Assembly: GCA_016793445.1 (NCBI GenBank)
Contig: JAEUME010000011.1
Coordinates: 1-64,000, forward strand
Direction: 5' to 3'
DNA length: 64,000 bases
Source of the DNA: Hyphomicrobium sp.
GTDB taxonomy: Bacteria > Pseudomonadota > Alphaproteobacteria > Rhizobiales > Hyphomicrobiaceae
The translations under genes and the position numbers were made by a program. A model generated the notes under the pieces. The model was not told where the DNA came from. It saw only the letters and a program-made list of their open reading frames with translations, and ran no database searches. Of this stretch, positions 53,460-62,475 are shown one piece after another. Numbering within the stretch: position 1 is the first letter of the stretch; each line of letters starts with the position of its first letter.

Positions 53460-55004
53460 TCAGCGTGAACCGCCTTGATCTGTCGAGCGGCGCGCCTCCC
53501 CCTCGATCGCTGCAGCATTATCGACCTCGACGTACTCCAGTGTCGCCTCATCGACGAAGGCGGCGTTTTTGGCGCGCGGCGCATGTGCGGGACCCAGCAC
53601 AGAAAGGATCGTTGGGCGGCCTGTATGGGGGTCATCACCGCCCAAGCAGCCTTCCACCAGCGTGGCCTTCTCCCTGTACTCAGGAACTCGCATCAAGACA
53701 TCGTGCAGCTCTTTGAGCCTGTAGTGGGGAACCGACGCCATGACGTGATGCGGCAGATGGTAATCCATGCCCCATGGCAGGACGGCGTAGCGCATCACTG
53801 GGCCTGCGAGGAATACGCGCGTATTGGTGTAGCGCCCGCGATCCGCATTGCCGTGCTGCATCCACTGGCGCATCATCATGAAGAGCGGGAAGCTCGTGAA
53901 CAACGGCAGCGCCCAGAACCTGCCGAACTGATCCCAGGCCCAAGTCGTGCCGCTGCCCGCGTCGTATTCGGTCAAAGCGGCATAGAGCAGGAAAAGAAAC
54001 GTCATGCGGCTCATCGACGTCGTGCGATGGGAAATGACCGGGCGGAGCCGCGACTGCGGAAAATCGCGCTCGGGCAACAGGGCGCTATAAACCATCACGC
54101 CCCCATAGCTCGCGACGAGCGCGCCCCAGGCCCACGCCGCGCTTTGAAACACGATCAGGTAGTTGACGATAAAGGGCACAGCCACGGCGAAGTAGATGCC
54201 GGCGCGCACCGGCCATTTGTTCGGGCGCAAGCTCTTGTCGATGTAAGGGTTGTCTTCGTGTCCCAGCGCGCTATAGCGCGCGCGCACCAACGTGAAGCGG
54301 AACAAGTTTGGCAGCCAGAGCTGCTTGGCGAGTTTGCGCAATATATCGATGTGCGTGACGGGGAAATCGAGCCAGTGATCGCTGTCCTTCAGTTGCGAGA
54401 TGTCGGGATCGCGATTGGGATCGTTGACGAACTGATGGTGCGCCAGGTGATGCACGCGATACTGGTACGTCGAGGTATAGATCGGAAAGGCCGCCAGCCA
54501 ATCCGACGCCAGCTCATTGAGACGCTTGTTGGCGAATAAAAGCGAATGCGTCCCCTCGTGGATCGCCCCGCCAAGCTGATGTTGGGACGCACCGATGATG
54601 AGGATTGCCAAGACCCATTCCGGCGTGCCCCACCACAATGAAAGACCATGCGAGGCAAGAACATCCTCAAGCCAGACCACGGCAGCAAGCGTCAGCGCAA
54701 TAATGAACCACACGCGCGCCAGATGCCACCAGTTGGTGGTGTTGTCGCGCGCCTTGAGCCGCAGCGTCTCATCGCCGCCGCAACCCTCTCGCTCGCTGCT
54801 CGCGCGCACCGATGGCGGCATCTTAGCATCATGCTCCGGCGCTGCTGCTTTCACGCCATCCTGCTCCTGATTTTCCAGAACGCGCAGCGCAAAACGCTTA
54901 TCAAAGCCTATGCGCTGCAAGGGCACCAGCGCCGGTACCGGTTCCTCGCCGCCGGACCAGCCGGCCAATGCTCCTTCTAGCACATTTTCTGGGGCAGCCT
55001 GCAT
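53460..55004 (-). CDS. Membrane fatty acid desaturase family protein
   Basis: This diiron membrane enzyme introduces a double bond or hydroxyl into an acyl chain. The 514-residue protein has three histidine boxes: HEGTH (149-153), HHLAHH (185-190) and HLPHH (416-420). Hydrophobic segments lie around 97-112, 128-142, 268-286 and 290-308, as expected of the family. About 90 N-terminal residues precede the first membrane segment and share nothing I recognise. The C-terminus has a long extension after the last box. The start is the ATG at 55004; TTG at 55043 is also open. Substrate cannot be assigned. It is divergent from the helicase gene. Confidence 0.88.
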   Translation of the reverse strand: MQAAPENVLEGALAGWSGGEEPVPALVPLQRIGFDKRFALRVLENQEQDGVKAAAPEHDAKMPPSVRASSEREGCGGDETLRLKARDNTTNWWHLARVWFIIALTLAAVVWLEDVLASHGLSLWWGTPEWVLAILIIGASQHQLGGAIHEGTHSLLFANKRLNELASDWLAAFPIYTSTYQYRVHHLAHHQFVNDPNRDPDISQLKDSDHWLDFPVTHIDILRKLAKQLWLPNLFRFTLVRARYSALGHEDNPYIDKSLRPNKWPVRAGIYFAVAVPFIVNYLIVFQSAAWAWGALVASYGGVMVYSALLPERDFPQSRLRPVISHRTTSMSRMTFLFLLYAALTEYDAGSGTTWAWDQFGRFWALPLFTSFPLFMMMRQWMQHGNADRGRYTNTRVFLAGPVMRYAVLPWGMDYHLPHHVMASVPHYRLKELHDVLMRVPEYREKATLVEGCLGGDDPHTGRPTILSVLGPAHAPRAKNAAFVDEATLEYVEVDNAAAIEGEARRSTDQGGSR

Positions 55005-55391
55005 GAGACCCTTGTCTCGCTCGCCGCTGAGCGCGCCTGACAAGCATCGTCATGGCCCCTCCTCGTTCGCGCCAATCGAGCCTCGTCTTTATTTTGACCC
55101 TGTCTGAAATGGCCGAGAGTGTGAAAAGTCACGCTCCCGGCCATTTCTTAAGCTTTTCACGGCGGGCTGCGACCTGCGCCATTGTTTTGCTTGCGTCTGC
55201 ACACAATGTATGCGAGCACCCGGGCGTGCCGGAGCGCAGGGGATCGATTCAGCTTTTTTGCATTTTTGATCCATCCCCCCATTTGGCTTAGGTCCTTTAC
55301 GGCACAGTTTCCCCCCTGCGCTCTCGTTCGATGCCACCTGGTGCGATGCTCGCGCCGGGCGGGGAGAGTTTGCAGATGGAGATGATTCTCT
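55005..55391. other. Divergent region between desaturase and DEAD-box helicase
   Basis: About 390 bases holding the promoters of both genes. The notable feature is the hairpin at 55107-55146. No gene seen. Confidence 0.5.
55107..55146. promoter_or_regulatory. Strong hairpin with T-rich tail, leader of the helicase gene
   Basis: AAATGGCCGAGAGTGTGA pairs with TCACGCTCCCGGCCATTT across an AAAG loop, giving about 18 bp with one mismatch and one G-T. It is followed by CTTAAGCTTTTC on the plus strand. It looks like a terminator or attenuator. It sits about 245 bases before the helicase start, so it may attenuate that gene's long leader or block read-through from elsewhere. Confidence 0.55.
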
Positions 55392-57089
55392 TTGGATACC
55401 AAGACGTTCGCTGACCTGGGGCTGTCGCCCAAGGTGCAGGCGGCCATTACGGCTGCGGGCTATCCAAGCCCGACCCCCATACAGGCTGCCGCCATTCCCG
55501 TTGCCGTGACCGGCAGGGATGTCCTGGGCATCGCCCAGACGGGCACAGGCAAGACTGCCTCCTTCGTTCTGCCCATGATTACCCGGCTCGAAGCCGGACG
55601 GGCCCGCGCCCGGATGCCCCGCTCGCTGATTTTGGCCCCCACGCGCGAGCTTGCCGCGCAGGTCGAACAGAGCTTCGAAAAGTACGGCATAAACCACAAG
55701 CTCGACGTTGCCTTGCTCATCGGCGGCGTCTCGATGGACGAACAGGTCAAGAAGCTCGACCGCGGCGTCGACGTGCTCATTGCAACACCCGGCCGGTTGC
55801 TCGACCACTTCCAGCGCGGGCGCATCATGCTGATGGGAGTGGAGATCTTGGTCATCGATGAAGCCGACCGCATGCTCGACATGGGCTTCATCCCGGATAT
55901 CGAAAAGATCTGCAGATTATTGCCGCCGCGCCGCCAGACGCTGTTCTTCTCCGCCACCATGCCGCCCGAGATCACGCGGCTCGTGTCGCAGTTCCTGAAA
56001 GATCCGGTTCGCATCGAGGTCGCCAAACCCGCGACAACCGCCAAGACCATAACGCAACGCTTCAAGTTCTGTCCGGACGGCGAGGACTACGCCAAGCGGG
56101 AAGTGTTGCGTGAGCTGATCCGCAACGGCAACGTGAAAAACGCCATCATCTTCTGCAACCGCAAACGCGACGTCGCTGTCCTCTATAAGTCGCTCAGCAA
56201 GCACGGCTTCAACGCCGGCGCTTTGCATGGCGACATGGACCAGAGTGCGCGCATGGAGACGCTGGACAGGTTCCGCTCCGGCGAGATCATGTTGCTTGCT
56301 GCCTCTGACGTCGCGGCCCGCGGGCTCGATATTCCCGATGTCTCCCATGTGTTCAACTTCGACCTCCCTTGGGCCGCCGACGACTATGTTCATCGCATCG
56401 GGCGGACGGGCCGCGCCGGCCGCGAGGGCTATTCCGCCTCGCTCGTCTCGGCGGAGGATCTGAAGCTTCTAAAGGACATCGAGAAGATCACCGGGGAGAG
56501 CGCAATCTGGCTCGGAGAGGCTCCGACTGAGGAAGACTATGCGCAAGGCGGCAAGCGGCGGCGGGGGCGCAGCGGACGCGGAAACGACCGTGCCTCCGCA
56601 CGCGGGGGCCGTCGCGAGGGTGGTCGCGAGGGCGCTAGGGAAGCGCGGCACGGCCACAAAGAGGGCCATAGCCCGCAGCGCGCGGAGGAAGCGGCGGACC
56701 GAAACGCACGCAGCCGCGACCGTTCGCAACCCGTCGAGCAGAACCACAAGCCTGAAGTCCGCGAGCAACCCCGCAATGCTACGCACGCGCGCACGTCGCA
56801 TCGGCACGCCGAGCATTCTGTCGAGAAAGCCGATCGGGGTGGCTCACGCCAAGGTCGCGAGCGCAACGCCGAAGTCAACGCGAAGCCGCAGCGTGAGCGC
56901 CGTCCCGACAGTTGGGCGGACGCTCCGGCTAGACCTGAGGGCAAGAAGCCGCTGGATACTCCCCGTGCGCCTCAAGCCAAGCCCGCGGCTCAGCCTCAGA
57001 GCGGCAGCAAAGTCGGCTTTGCGGAGAACATTCCAGCTTTTCTGCGCAAGCCGCCGCGCCCCCTGAAACAACCACCGGGCGGCCGGTAG
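55392..57089 (+). CDS. DEAD-box ATP-dependent RNA helicase, RhlE type
   Basis: This RNA-unwinding ATPase works in RNA decay or ribosome assembly. The 565-residue protein has all helicase motifs: Q motif (TPIQ), AQTGTGKT (Lys54), PTRELAAQ, TPGRLLD, DEAD (156-159), SAT, RGLDIP and HRIGRTGRAG. About 180 C-terminal residues are a basic Arg/Gly/Glu/Lys-rich, probably disordered tail that should bind RNA. It is longer than RhlE of E. coli because of this tail. It starts at TTG 55392 after a GGAG; an overlapping ATG is out of frame. Confidence 0.94.
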   Translation: MDTKTFADLGLSPKVQAAITAAGYPSPTPIQAAAIPVAVTGRDVLGIAQTGTGKTASFVLPMITRLEAGRARARMPRSLILAPTRELAAQVEQSFEKYGINHKLDVALLIGGVSMDEQVKKLDRGVDVLIATPGRLLDHFQRGRIMLMGVEILVIDEADRMLDMGFIPDIEKICRLLPPRRQTLFFSATMPPEITRLVSQFLKDPVRIEVAKPATTAKTITQRFKFCPDGEDYAKREVLRELIRNGNVKNAIIFCNRKRDVAVLYKSLSKHGFNAGALHGDMDQSARMETLDRFRSGEIMLLAASDVAARGLDIPDVSHVFNFDLPWAADDYVHRIGRTGRAGREGYSASLVSAEDLKLLKDIEKITGESAIWLGEAPTEEDYAQGGKRRRGRSGRGNDRASARGGRREGGREGAREARHGHKEGHSPQRAEEAADRNARSRDRSQPVEQNHKPEVREQPRNATHARTSHRHAEHSVEKADRGGSRQGRERNAEVNAKPQRERRPDSWADAPARPEGKKPLDTPRAPQAKPAAQPQSGSKVGFAENIPAFLRKPPRPLKQPPGGR

Positions 57090-57113
57090 CTGGACCAAGT
57101 TTCCACGTTCGCA

Positions 57114-57518
57114 TCAGTCCTCGCGGATCCTTGTCCGCGCGCTGCGAACGCGCGGTTTTGTTCTGCCGATGGCCGTTTTCTTTGCGTTCTGAGCGCCGCG
57201 CGCCGCCTGCACGGCTTGTGCGATCCACTCGGTGAGTTCATCGGCCTCGTCAAACAGCCGCTCAGGCACGCGCCAATACGACACGAGCGCATGCGTTCCC
57301 GATTTGCTTTCGTATGTGAAGGCCGTCATACCTTCCGCCGCAAAGCGGCCTCGCGTGCTCTCGTTCGTCTTGAAGTAGAGAATCCCGTCATCGAGGATCG
57401 CGAAGAACACGCCGTCGAGATAAAGGCCGTGGCCACCGAACATTCGGCGCGCCTTGAACGCCCCGATCGGCGCGCAAATTTCAGCCAGCAGTTCAATAAC
57501 GCTTTCGCTTGCGCTCAT
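57114..57518 (-). CDS. TfoX/Sxy N-terminal domain protein
   Basis: The 134-residue protein has the TfoX N-terminal fold: a helix with IELLAEICAPIGAFKARRMF, then GGHGLYLDGVFFAILDDGIL and LYFKTNESTR. A basic C-terminus rich in Lys and Arg follows. TfoX regulates competence in gammaproteobacteria, but stand-alone N-domain proteins like this one are not known to do so. It is the last gene of the minus-strand run, 24 bases after DUF924, and convergent with the helicase gene. Confidence 0.85.
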   Translation of the reverse strand: MSASESVIELLAEICAPIGAFKARRMFGGHGLYLDGVFFAILDDGILYFKTNESTRGRFAAEGMTAFTYESKSGTHALVSYWRVPERLFDEADELTEWIAQAVQAARGAQNAKKTAIGRTKPRVRSARTRIRED

Positions 57519-57542
57519 TGATGCTTCAACCTGCTCGCGCGA

Positions 57543-58115
57543 TCAGAACGAACTTCCAGGTTCGGCAAGGAAGATGCTTTCTTCGGGCGTCGATCGGCGA
57601 CCGAGAATGGCATTGCGATGGGGAAAGCGGCCGAAACGGAGAATGACGTCGCGATGGGCAACAGCAAAGCGTGTGTACTCGGCATCGCCGAGCCTGGAAA
57701 TCAAATCGACTGCGTGATCCTGGTCGGCCAAATTCTCGGAGTGCTCGAGCGGCAGATAAAGGAACAAGCGCTCATGCAGTCCCAGCGCCAGATCGTGCCC
57801 CAGCGCGACCGCATCAACAGTCAGTTTGCGCGCTGCCGGATCGGTCGCGAACGCACGCGGCGTGCCGCGAAAGAGGTTGCGCGGAATTTGATCGAGTGCA
57901 AGGACGGCCGCCAAGGTCGCATCCGCAGACAGGGTAGCGGCATCGAGGTCACAGGCCGATAGCTGCTCGTAGAGGGACAGGAAGCGGCTTCGCAGGGCCT
58001 CATCCACGGCATCGTTCTTGACGAACCAGTCGGCTCTCGTCAGCTCGTGGAACCAGTAGGCAATGAGCGGCCGCCACCAGTCGGGGTGAAGACTTGGCCC
58101 TTGCACAGCCGCCAA
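57543..58115 (-). CDS. DUF924 family protein
   Basis: The 190-residue helical protein has the DUF924 pattern: AYWFHELTRADWFVKNDAVD, the LALDQIPRNLFRGTPRAF segment with its conserved D-Q-x-P-R-N-x-F-R-G, LFLYLPLEHSENLADQ and RFGRFPHRNAILGR. Function is unknown, though TPR-like helices are predicted. It starts four bases after the sufA stop (TTG 58115; GTG 58106 also possible), so it is co-transcribed with the suf genes. Confidence 0.9.
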   Translation of the reverse strand: MAAVQGPSLHPDWWRPLIAYWFHELTRADWFVKNDAVDEALRSRFLSLYEQLSACDLDAATLSADATLAAVLALDQIPRNLFRGTPRAFATDPAARKLTVDAVALGHDLALGLHERLFLYLPLEHSENLADQDHAVDLISRLGDAEYTRFAVAHRDVILRFGRFPHRNAILGRRSTPEESIFLAEPGSSF

Positions 58116-58119
58116 GGTC

Positions 58120-58497
58120 CTAAACCTCTTCCTGCTGAGGCATCACGGGCTGCAGGTCTACGCTTTCTCCGCAGCCGCAGGCACCCTTCTGATTGGGATT
58201 GTTGAAGACGAACTGAGAGGACAGTTTGTCGGTTTTGTAGTCCATCTCGGTGCCGATCAGATAGAGAATGGCGCCCGGATCGACAATGACGACGGCGCCG
58301 TTTTCCTCGATCACCTCATCGAACTTCCCGATCTCCTCGGCCCAGCTCATGGTGTATTCCATGCCTGCGCAGCCCCCCTTCTTCACGCCGATCTTCAGGC
58401 CTTTGACGCCCGGCCTATTGGACATCAATGCCTTGACGCGGCTTGCGGCCGCATCGCTCAGCGTCAGAACTTTCGGTGTCACGCGCAGTGTGGGCAT
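58120..58497 (-). CDS. sufA: Iron-sulfur cluster assembly protein SufA (A-type carrier)
   Basis: SufA carries Fe-S clusters from SufBCD to apo-proteins. The 125-residue protein has the A-type signature with three cysteines: KGGCAGMEY and ACGCGES, the latter near the C-terminus. The core LTLSDAAASRVKALM start and the VIVDPGAILYLIGTEMDY segment are typical. It is the last suf gene, 92 bases after sufT. Confidence 0.94.
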   Translation of the reverse strand: MPTLRVTPKVLTLSDAAASRVKALMSNRPGVKGLKIGVKKGGCAGMEYTMSWAEEIGKFDEVIEENGAVVIVDPGAILYLIGTEMDYKTDKLSSQFVFNNPNQKGACGCGESVDLQPVMPQQEEV

Positions 58498-58589
58498 CTT
58501 GCTCTCACTTCATTCTTCGCCACGTCATATGGGTGGCCGCGACCGGCATTTATAGAGGCTGCGCGACGCAGCTTCCGATTTCAACGCTT

Positions 58590-59036
58590 TCAGAACATGT
58601 TGAGCGCCAGACGCGCTTCGTCGGACATACGGCTTTGATCCCATGGCGGATCGAATGTCATGTTGACGGTCACGCTGTTGACACCTTGCACGGTCGAGAC
58701 GGCTGCCTCCACCCATCCCGGCATTTCTCCGGCCACCGGACAGCCGGGCGCGGTCAGCGTCATCTCGACCGTGATGTCCCGGTTATCGTCAATGTCCACC
58801 TTGTAAATGAGGCCAAGCTCATAGATGTCGGCGGGAATCTCAGGATCATACACCGTCTTCAACGCTGCCACGATGTCGGCCGCAAGCCGGTCAAGCTCTT
58901 CCGGCGGCAGCGCGCTGGTACCCGCACTTTCGGCGCTCCTACCATCCTTCCCCCCTTGGGGCGCGTCAGGCGCGACGGCGGCATCCGTGAGAACCCCGGC
59001 TTCCGGCGCGCGCAGTTCAGAAATCGTGTCTTCCAT
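58590..59036 (-). CDS. sufT: Fe-S maturation protein SufT (MIP18/DUF59 family)
   Basis: SufT supports Fe-S cluster maturation, mainly under high demand. The 148-residue protein has a disordered, Ala/Asp-rich N-terminus (about 1-45). The DUF59 core then shows KTVYDPEIPADIYELGLIY, VEMTLTAPGCPVAGEMP and NMTFDPPWDQSRMSDEARLA. The PxCP-like cysteine is in APGCP. It lies eleven bases after sufS on the same strand. Confidence 0.93.
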   Translation of the reverse strand: MEDTISELRAPEAGVLTDAAVAPDAPQGGKDGRSAESAGTSALPPEELDRLAADIVAALKTVYDPEIPADIYELGLIYKVDIDDNRDITVEMTLTAPGCPVAGEMPGWVEAAVSTVQGVNSVTVNMTFDPPWDQSRMSDEARLALNMF

Positions 59037-59047
59037 AACAAAATCCT

Positions 59048-60313
59048 CTACGCGAAGAGATCGTGTGCCTTGGTCAGTGCAGCAACAAGCGCATCGACCT
59101 CGGCGCGGGTCGAATACATGGCAAACGACGCACGGCAGGTCGCTGTCACGCCAAGCCGCTCCATCAACGGCTGAGCACAGTGGTGACCTGCGCGAACGGC
59201 AACGCCCGACCGATCAATGATCGTTGAAACATCGTGCGGATGCAGGCCATCGACCGTGAAGGAGAAGATCGCCCCCTTGCCGGGCGCCGTACCGTAGATC
59301 TTGAGCCACGGCAGCGAGCCAAGAGCCTCGGTGGCATAGTGCGCCAAGTCAGCCTCGTGCGCGGCGATGCGGTCGCGTCCCACTTGCATCATGTAGTTGA
59401 GCCCCGCCGCCAAGCCGATCGCTTCCACGATAGCGGGCGTCCCGGCTTCAAACTTGTGGGGCGGCTTGTTGTAGGTAATGCGATCGACGGAAACAGTCTC
59501 GATCATATCTCCGCCGCCTTCGTAGGGCGGCAGGGCATCGAGATGCTTGCGTTTGGCATAGAGCACGCCAATACCTGTCGGCCCGTAGGTCTTGTGGCCG
59601 GTGAAGACATAGAAATCGGCGTCGAGATCGCGGACGTCCACGCTCGTGTGCACGGCAGCCTGGCTGCCATCGACCAGCACAGCCACGCCCTTGGCGTGCG
59701 CGATGCGGATGATATCCTTCACCGGATTGATGGTGCCCAACACGTTCGACATATGCGTAATCGCGATCATGCGCGTCTTGGGCGTGATCATGCGGTCGAG
59801 TTCGTCGATCAGCAGTTCTCCCGCGTCGTTGATTGGGAGCCACTTCAGCACCGCGCCTTTGCGCTCGCGCAGGAAGTGCCATGGCACGATGTTGGCGTGA
59901 TGCTCCATCAAAGACAGGATGATCTCGTCACCCTCGCCGATGTCCTTCTGACCCACCGTGTTGGCGACGAGGTTGATCGCGGAGGTCGCATTGCGGGTGA
60001 AGATGATTTCCTCCGCACTGCCTGCGTTGAGGAAGCGGCGCACCGTCTCGCGGGCGGCTTCGAAATTATCGGTCGCCACGTTGGAGAGATGATGCAGCCC
60101 GCGATGCACGTTGGCGTACTCGAAGCGATAGGCATGGTCCATCGCTTCCAGCACCGACCGCGGCTTCTGGGCGCTCGCGGCGCTGTCGAGGTAGACGAGC
60201 GGCTTGCCCAGCACCTCGCGAAACAGGATCGGGAAGTCGGCGCGGATGCGCTCCACGTCGTAACTCGGCGCGCCCACGCCACGTTGGTCCTTCGCCAGTG
60301 CTTCACGCCCCAT
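59048..60313 (-). CDS. sufS: Cysteine desulfurase SufS
   Basis: SufS takes sulfur from cysteine, using PLP, for Fe-S assembly. The 421-residue protein has the PLP lysine in FTGHKTYGPTGIG (Lys241) and the sulfur-accepting cysteine in RAGHHCAQPLM (Cys379). It also has the SEMEHHAN-like LMEHHANIVPW. This is the group II pattern with a short loop at the active-site cysteine. No SufE is seen in the window. It is spaced eleven bases from sufD and sufT. Confidence 0.96.
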   Translation of the reverse strand: MGREALAKDQRGVGAPSYDVERIRADFPILFREVLGKPLVYLDSAASAQKPRSVLEAMDHAYRFEYANVHRGLHHLSNVATDNFEAARETVRRFLNAGSAEEIIFTRNATSAINLVANTVGQKDIGEGDEIILSLMEHHANIVPWHFLRERKGAVLKWLPINDAGELLIDELDRMITPKTRMIAITHMSNVLGTINPVKDIIRIAHAKGVAVLVDGSQAAVHTSVDVRDLDADFYVFTGHKTYGPTGIGVLYAKRKHLDALPPYEGGGDMIETVSVDRITYNKPPHKFEAGTPAIVEAIGLAAGLNYMMQVGRDRIAAHEADLAHYATEALGSLPWLKIYGTAPGKGAIFSFTVDGLHPHDVSTIIDRSGVAVRAGHHCAQPLMERLGVTATCRASFAMYSTRAEVDALVAALTKAHDLFA

Positions 60314-60324
60314 CGGGCTCTCCC

Positions 60325-61665
60325 TTACTTATGCTTTTCCGCAGCGCTCAGCCAATCCCGCGCCATCGTGCTCAGGGCTTCCCGTACGCCTTCATGCTCG
60401 ACCTTGTCGAGCGCCTCCCCGATGAACGACTCGATCAGCAAGGCTCGGGCCTCATTGTCCGGGATGCCGCGCGACTTGCAATAGAACAGCATGTCCTCTT
60501 CGAGTTCAGCGGACGTCGAGCCATGACCACAGATCACATCATCGGCGTAGATCTCAAGTTCGGGCTTGCTGTCGAATTCAGCATCGGGCGACAGCATCAA
60601 GGCCTGCGCCATCTGCTTGCCGTCGGTCTTCTGCGCGTGGGGACGCACGATGATCTTGCCCTGGAAGATGCCGCGCCCGTTGTTGTCCAGCACGCCCTTG
60701 AACAGTTCGCGGCTCTCACAGCGCGGTACGGCGTGATCGACAACCAGTGTTGTATCGACGTGCTCGGTGCCACGCACCAGGAAGGCGCCTGACAGATCGA
60801 GCTTGCCACCTTCCCCGTCGTAGCGCACCGCAATCTGATTGCGCGCCAGGCTCTGCCCGGATGTGTACTGAAATCCGCGATAGACCGCGTGAGCTTCAAG
60901 CGTAACGTCCCAGTTGGAAAGATGTACCGCCTTGCCGAAGTCGGCCGCGATCTTGATGTGGGTGACATGCGCGCCTTTCGCCGCCGTCAGCCCCGTCAGA
61001 GCGTTCATCTGGCCTTCAAGGCTTGCCCCCGGCAACGCGACGTGCGCCTCGATCAGCGTCGACGTACTCGCCTCGCCTGCCGAGATGACATTGCGCACCG
61101 CCGTGAACCGGCCTTCGGCTCCGGCACGCAAGAACACCATGAGCACGGGCTTGGCCAGGCTTGCCTCCGGTGCGATACGCACGATCGCCCCGTCCGTCAT
61201 GAAGGCCGTGTTGAGAGTAATGACGGCGTCCTCAGCCGCGCCAACCGCGGTCAATCCCGCGGCGACCTTGGGGGGCGCTGTGCGCAGAGCCGCGGCAAGC
61301 GGCGTCACCTCGATGCCTTCGGCGCCAGCAAGGTCAGACAGGTCCGCGCGATAGCGGCCGTTGACGAACGTGATGCGATGCGCATCCACATGCGCGAGCG
61401 CGCCCAGGGCGACGATTACATCGGCAATCGTGACCTTGACGGCATCATCGACGCTAACAGCGAGCGTGTCCTTCATCGCGTTGCGCAGGTCGGTGTACTT
61501 CCATTCCTCGATGCGCCGATGCGGCAAGCCGGACGCGCTGAACTTGCCGATGGCATCCCGCCGCGCCTCGCTCACGGCCGTACTGCCCGGAAGCTTGGCG
61601 GCATTGACCTCGAACGCTTCGGTGAGCGCCTGTTCTGCCTTGGTCTTCATCACTGCAATCGTCAT
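60325..61665 (-). CDS. sufD: Fe-S cluster assembly protein SufD
   Basis: SufD pairs with SufB and SufC in the scaffold complex. The 446-residue protein has the SufBD core: PHRRIEEWKYTDLR near the start, then a beta-helix with ARNQIAVRYDGEGGKLDLSG. Near the end DDVICGHGSTSAELEEDMLF, then YCKSRGIPDNEARALLIESF are diagnostic, with the conserved histidine in GHG. The ATG at 61665 is one base from the sufC stop. The frame is open upstream, but that is antisense-free overlap with sufC and not part of the protein. Confidence 0.95.
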   Translation of the reverse strand: MTIAVMKTKAEQALTEAFEVNAAKLPGSTAVSEARRDAIGKFSASGLPHRRIEEWKYTDLRNAMKDTLAVSVDDAVKVTIADVIVALGALAHVDAHRITFVNGRYRADLSDLAGAEGIEVTPLAAALRTAPPKVAAGLTAVGAAEDAVITLNTAFMTDGAIVRIAPEASLAKPVLMVFLRAGAEGRFTAVRNVISAGEASTSTLIEAHVALPGASLEGQMNALTGLTAAKGAHVTHIKIAADFGKAVHLSNWDVTLEAHAVYRGFQYTSGQSLARNQIAVRYDGEGGKLDLSGAFLVRGTEHVDTTLVVDHAVPRCESRELFKGVLDNNGRGIFQGKIIVRPHAQKTDGKQMAQALMLSPDAEFDSKPELEIYADDVICGHGSTSAELEEDMLFYCKSRGIPDNEARALLIESFIGEALDKVEHEGVREALSTMARDWLSAAEKHK

Positions 61666-61666
61666 C

Positions 61667-62422
61667 TCAGGCCGCCTTGCCGGTGAACCCGGCGTATCCC
61701 AATTTTTCGAGTTCGAGCGCCAGCTCCTTGCCGCCCGTCTTCTGGATGCGGCCGTTCGCCAAGACATGAACCTTGTCCGGCACGATATGGTTCAATAGCC
61801 TCTGGTAGTGCGTAATAACCAGGAAGGCGCGGTCTTTGCTGCGCAGCGCATTGACGCCCTCAGACACGACGCGCAGCGCGTCGATATCAAGACCGCTGTC
61901 CGTCTCGTCGAGCACGCATAGCGTCGGCTCGAGCATCGCCATCTGGAGGATCTCGGACCGCTTCTTCTCGCCACCCGAAAAGCCGACGTTGACCGGACGC
62001 TTCAGCATCTCGACGTCGATGTTGAGCTTTGCGCCCTTCTCCTTGACGAGCTTCATGAAGGCCGCCGTGTTCATCTCGTCTTCGCCGCGCTTTTTACGAA
62101 GCGCGTTGAGCGCGGTCCGCAGGAAGGTGAGACCCGCAACGCCGGGGATTTCCATCGGGTATTGGAACGCAAGGAAAACACCCTTGGCAGCCCGCTCGTC
62201 GGGCTCCATGCCCAGGACAGATTCTCCGTTCCAGAGGATATCGCCCTCGGTCACTTCGTAGCCATCGCGGCCCGCGATGACATAAGAGAGCGTCGATTTC
62301 CCCGAGCCATTCGGCCCCATGATGGCATGTACCTCGCCCTTGGGCACGACAAGGTCTACGCCTTTGAGGATGACGCGATCCTCGTCCGCGAGCTTCACAT
62401 GCAGGTTCTTGATTTCAAGCAT
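61667..62422 (-). CDS. sufC: Fe-S cluster assembly ATPase SufC
   Basis: SufC is the ABC-type ATPase that drives SufB-SufD. The 251-residue protein has Walker A GPNGSGKST (Lys42), the signature FSGGEKKR in place of the usual LSGGQ, and Walker B LCVLDETDSGLD, with the later LVITHYQRLLNHIVPD. This is the SufC pattern. It lies 53 bases from sufB and one base from sufD. Confidence 0.97.
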   Translation of the reverse strand: MLEIKNLHVKLADEDRVILKGVDLVVPKGEVHAIMGPNGSGKSTLSYVIAGRDGYEVTEGDILWNGESVLGMEPDERAAKGVFLAFQYPMEIPGVAGLTFLRTALNALRKKRGEDEMNTAAFMKLVKEKGAKLNIDVEMLKRPVNVGFSGGEKKRSEILQMAMLEPTLCVLDETDSGLDIDALRVVSEGVNALRSKDRAFLVITHYQRLLNHIVPDKVHVLANGRIQKTGGKELALELEKLGYAGFTGKAA

Positions 62423-62475
62423 TTGTAATCTTCCTTGGAACTATCGAAAAAAATGACGTCAGGGACGCGAAATGA

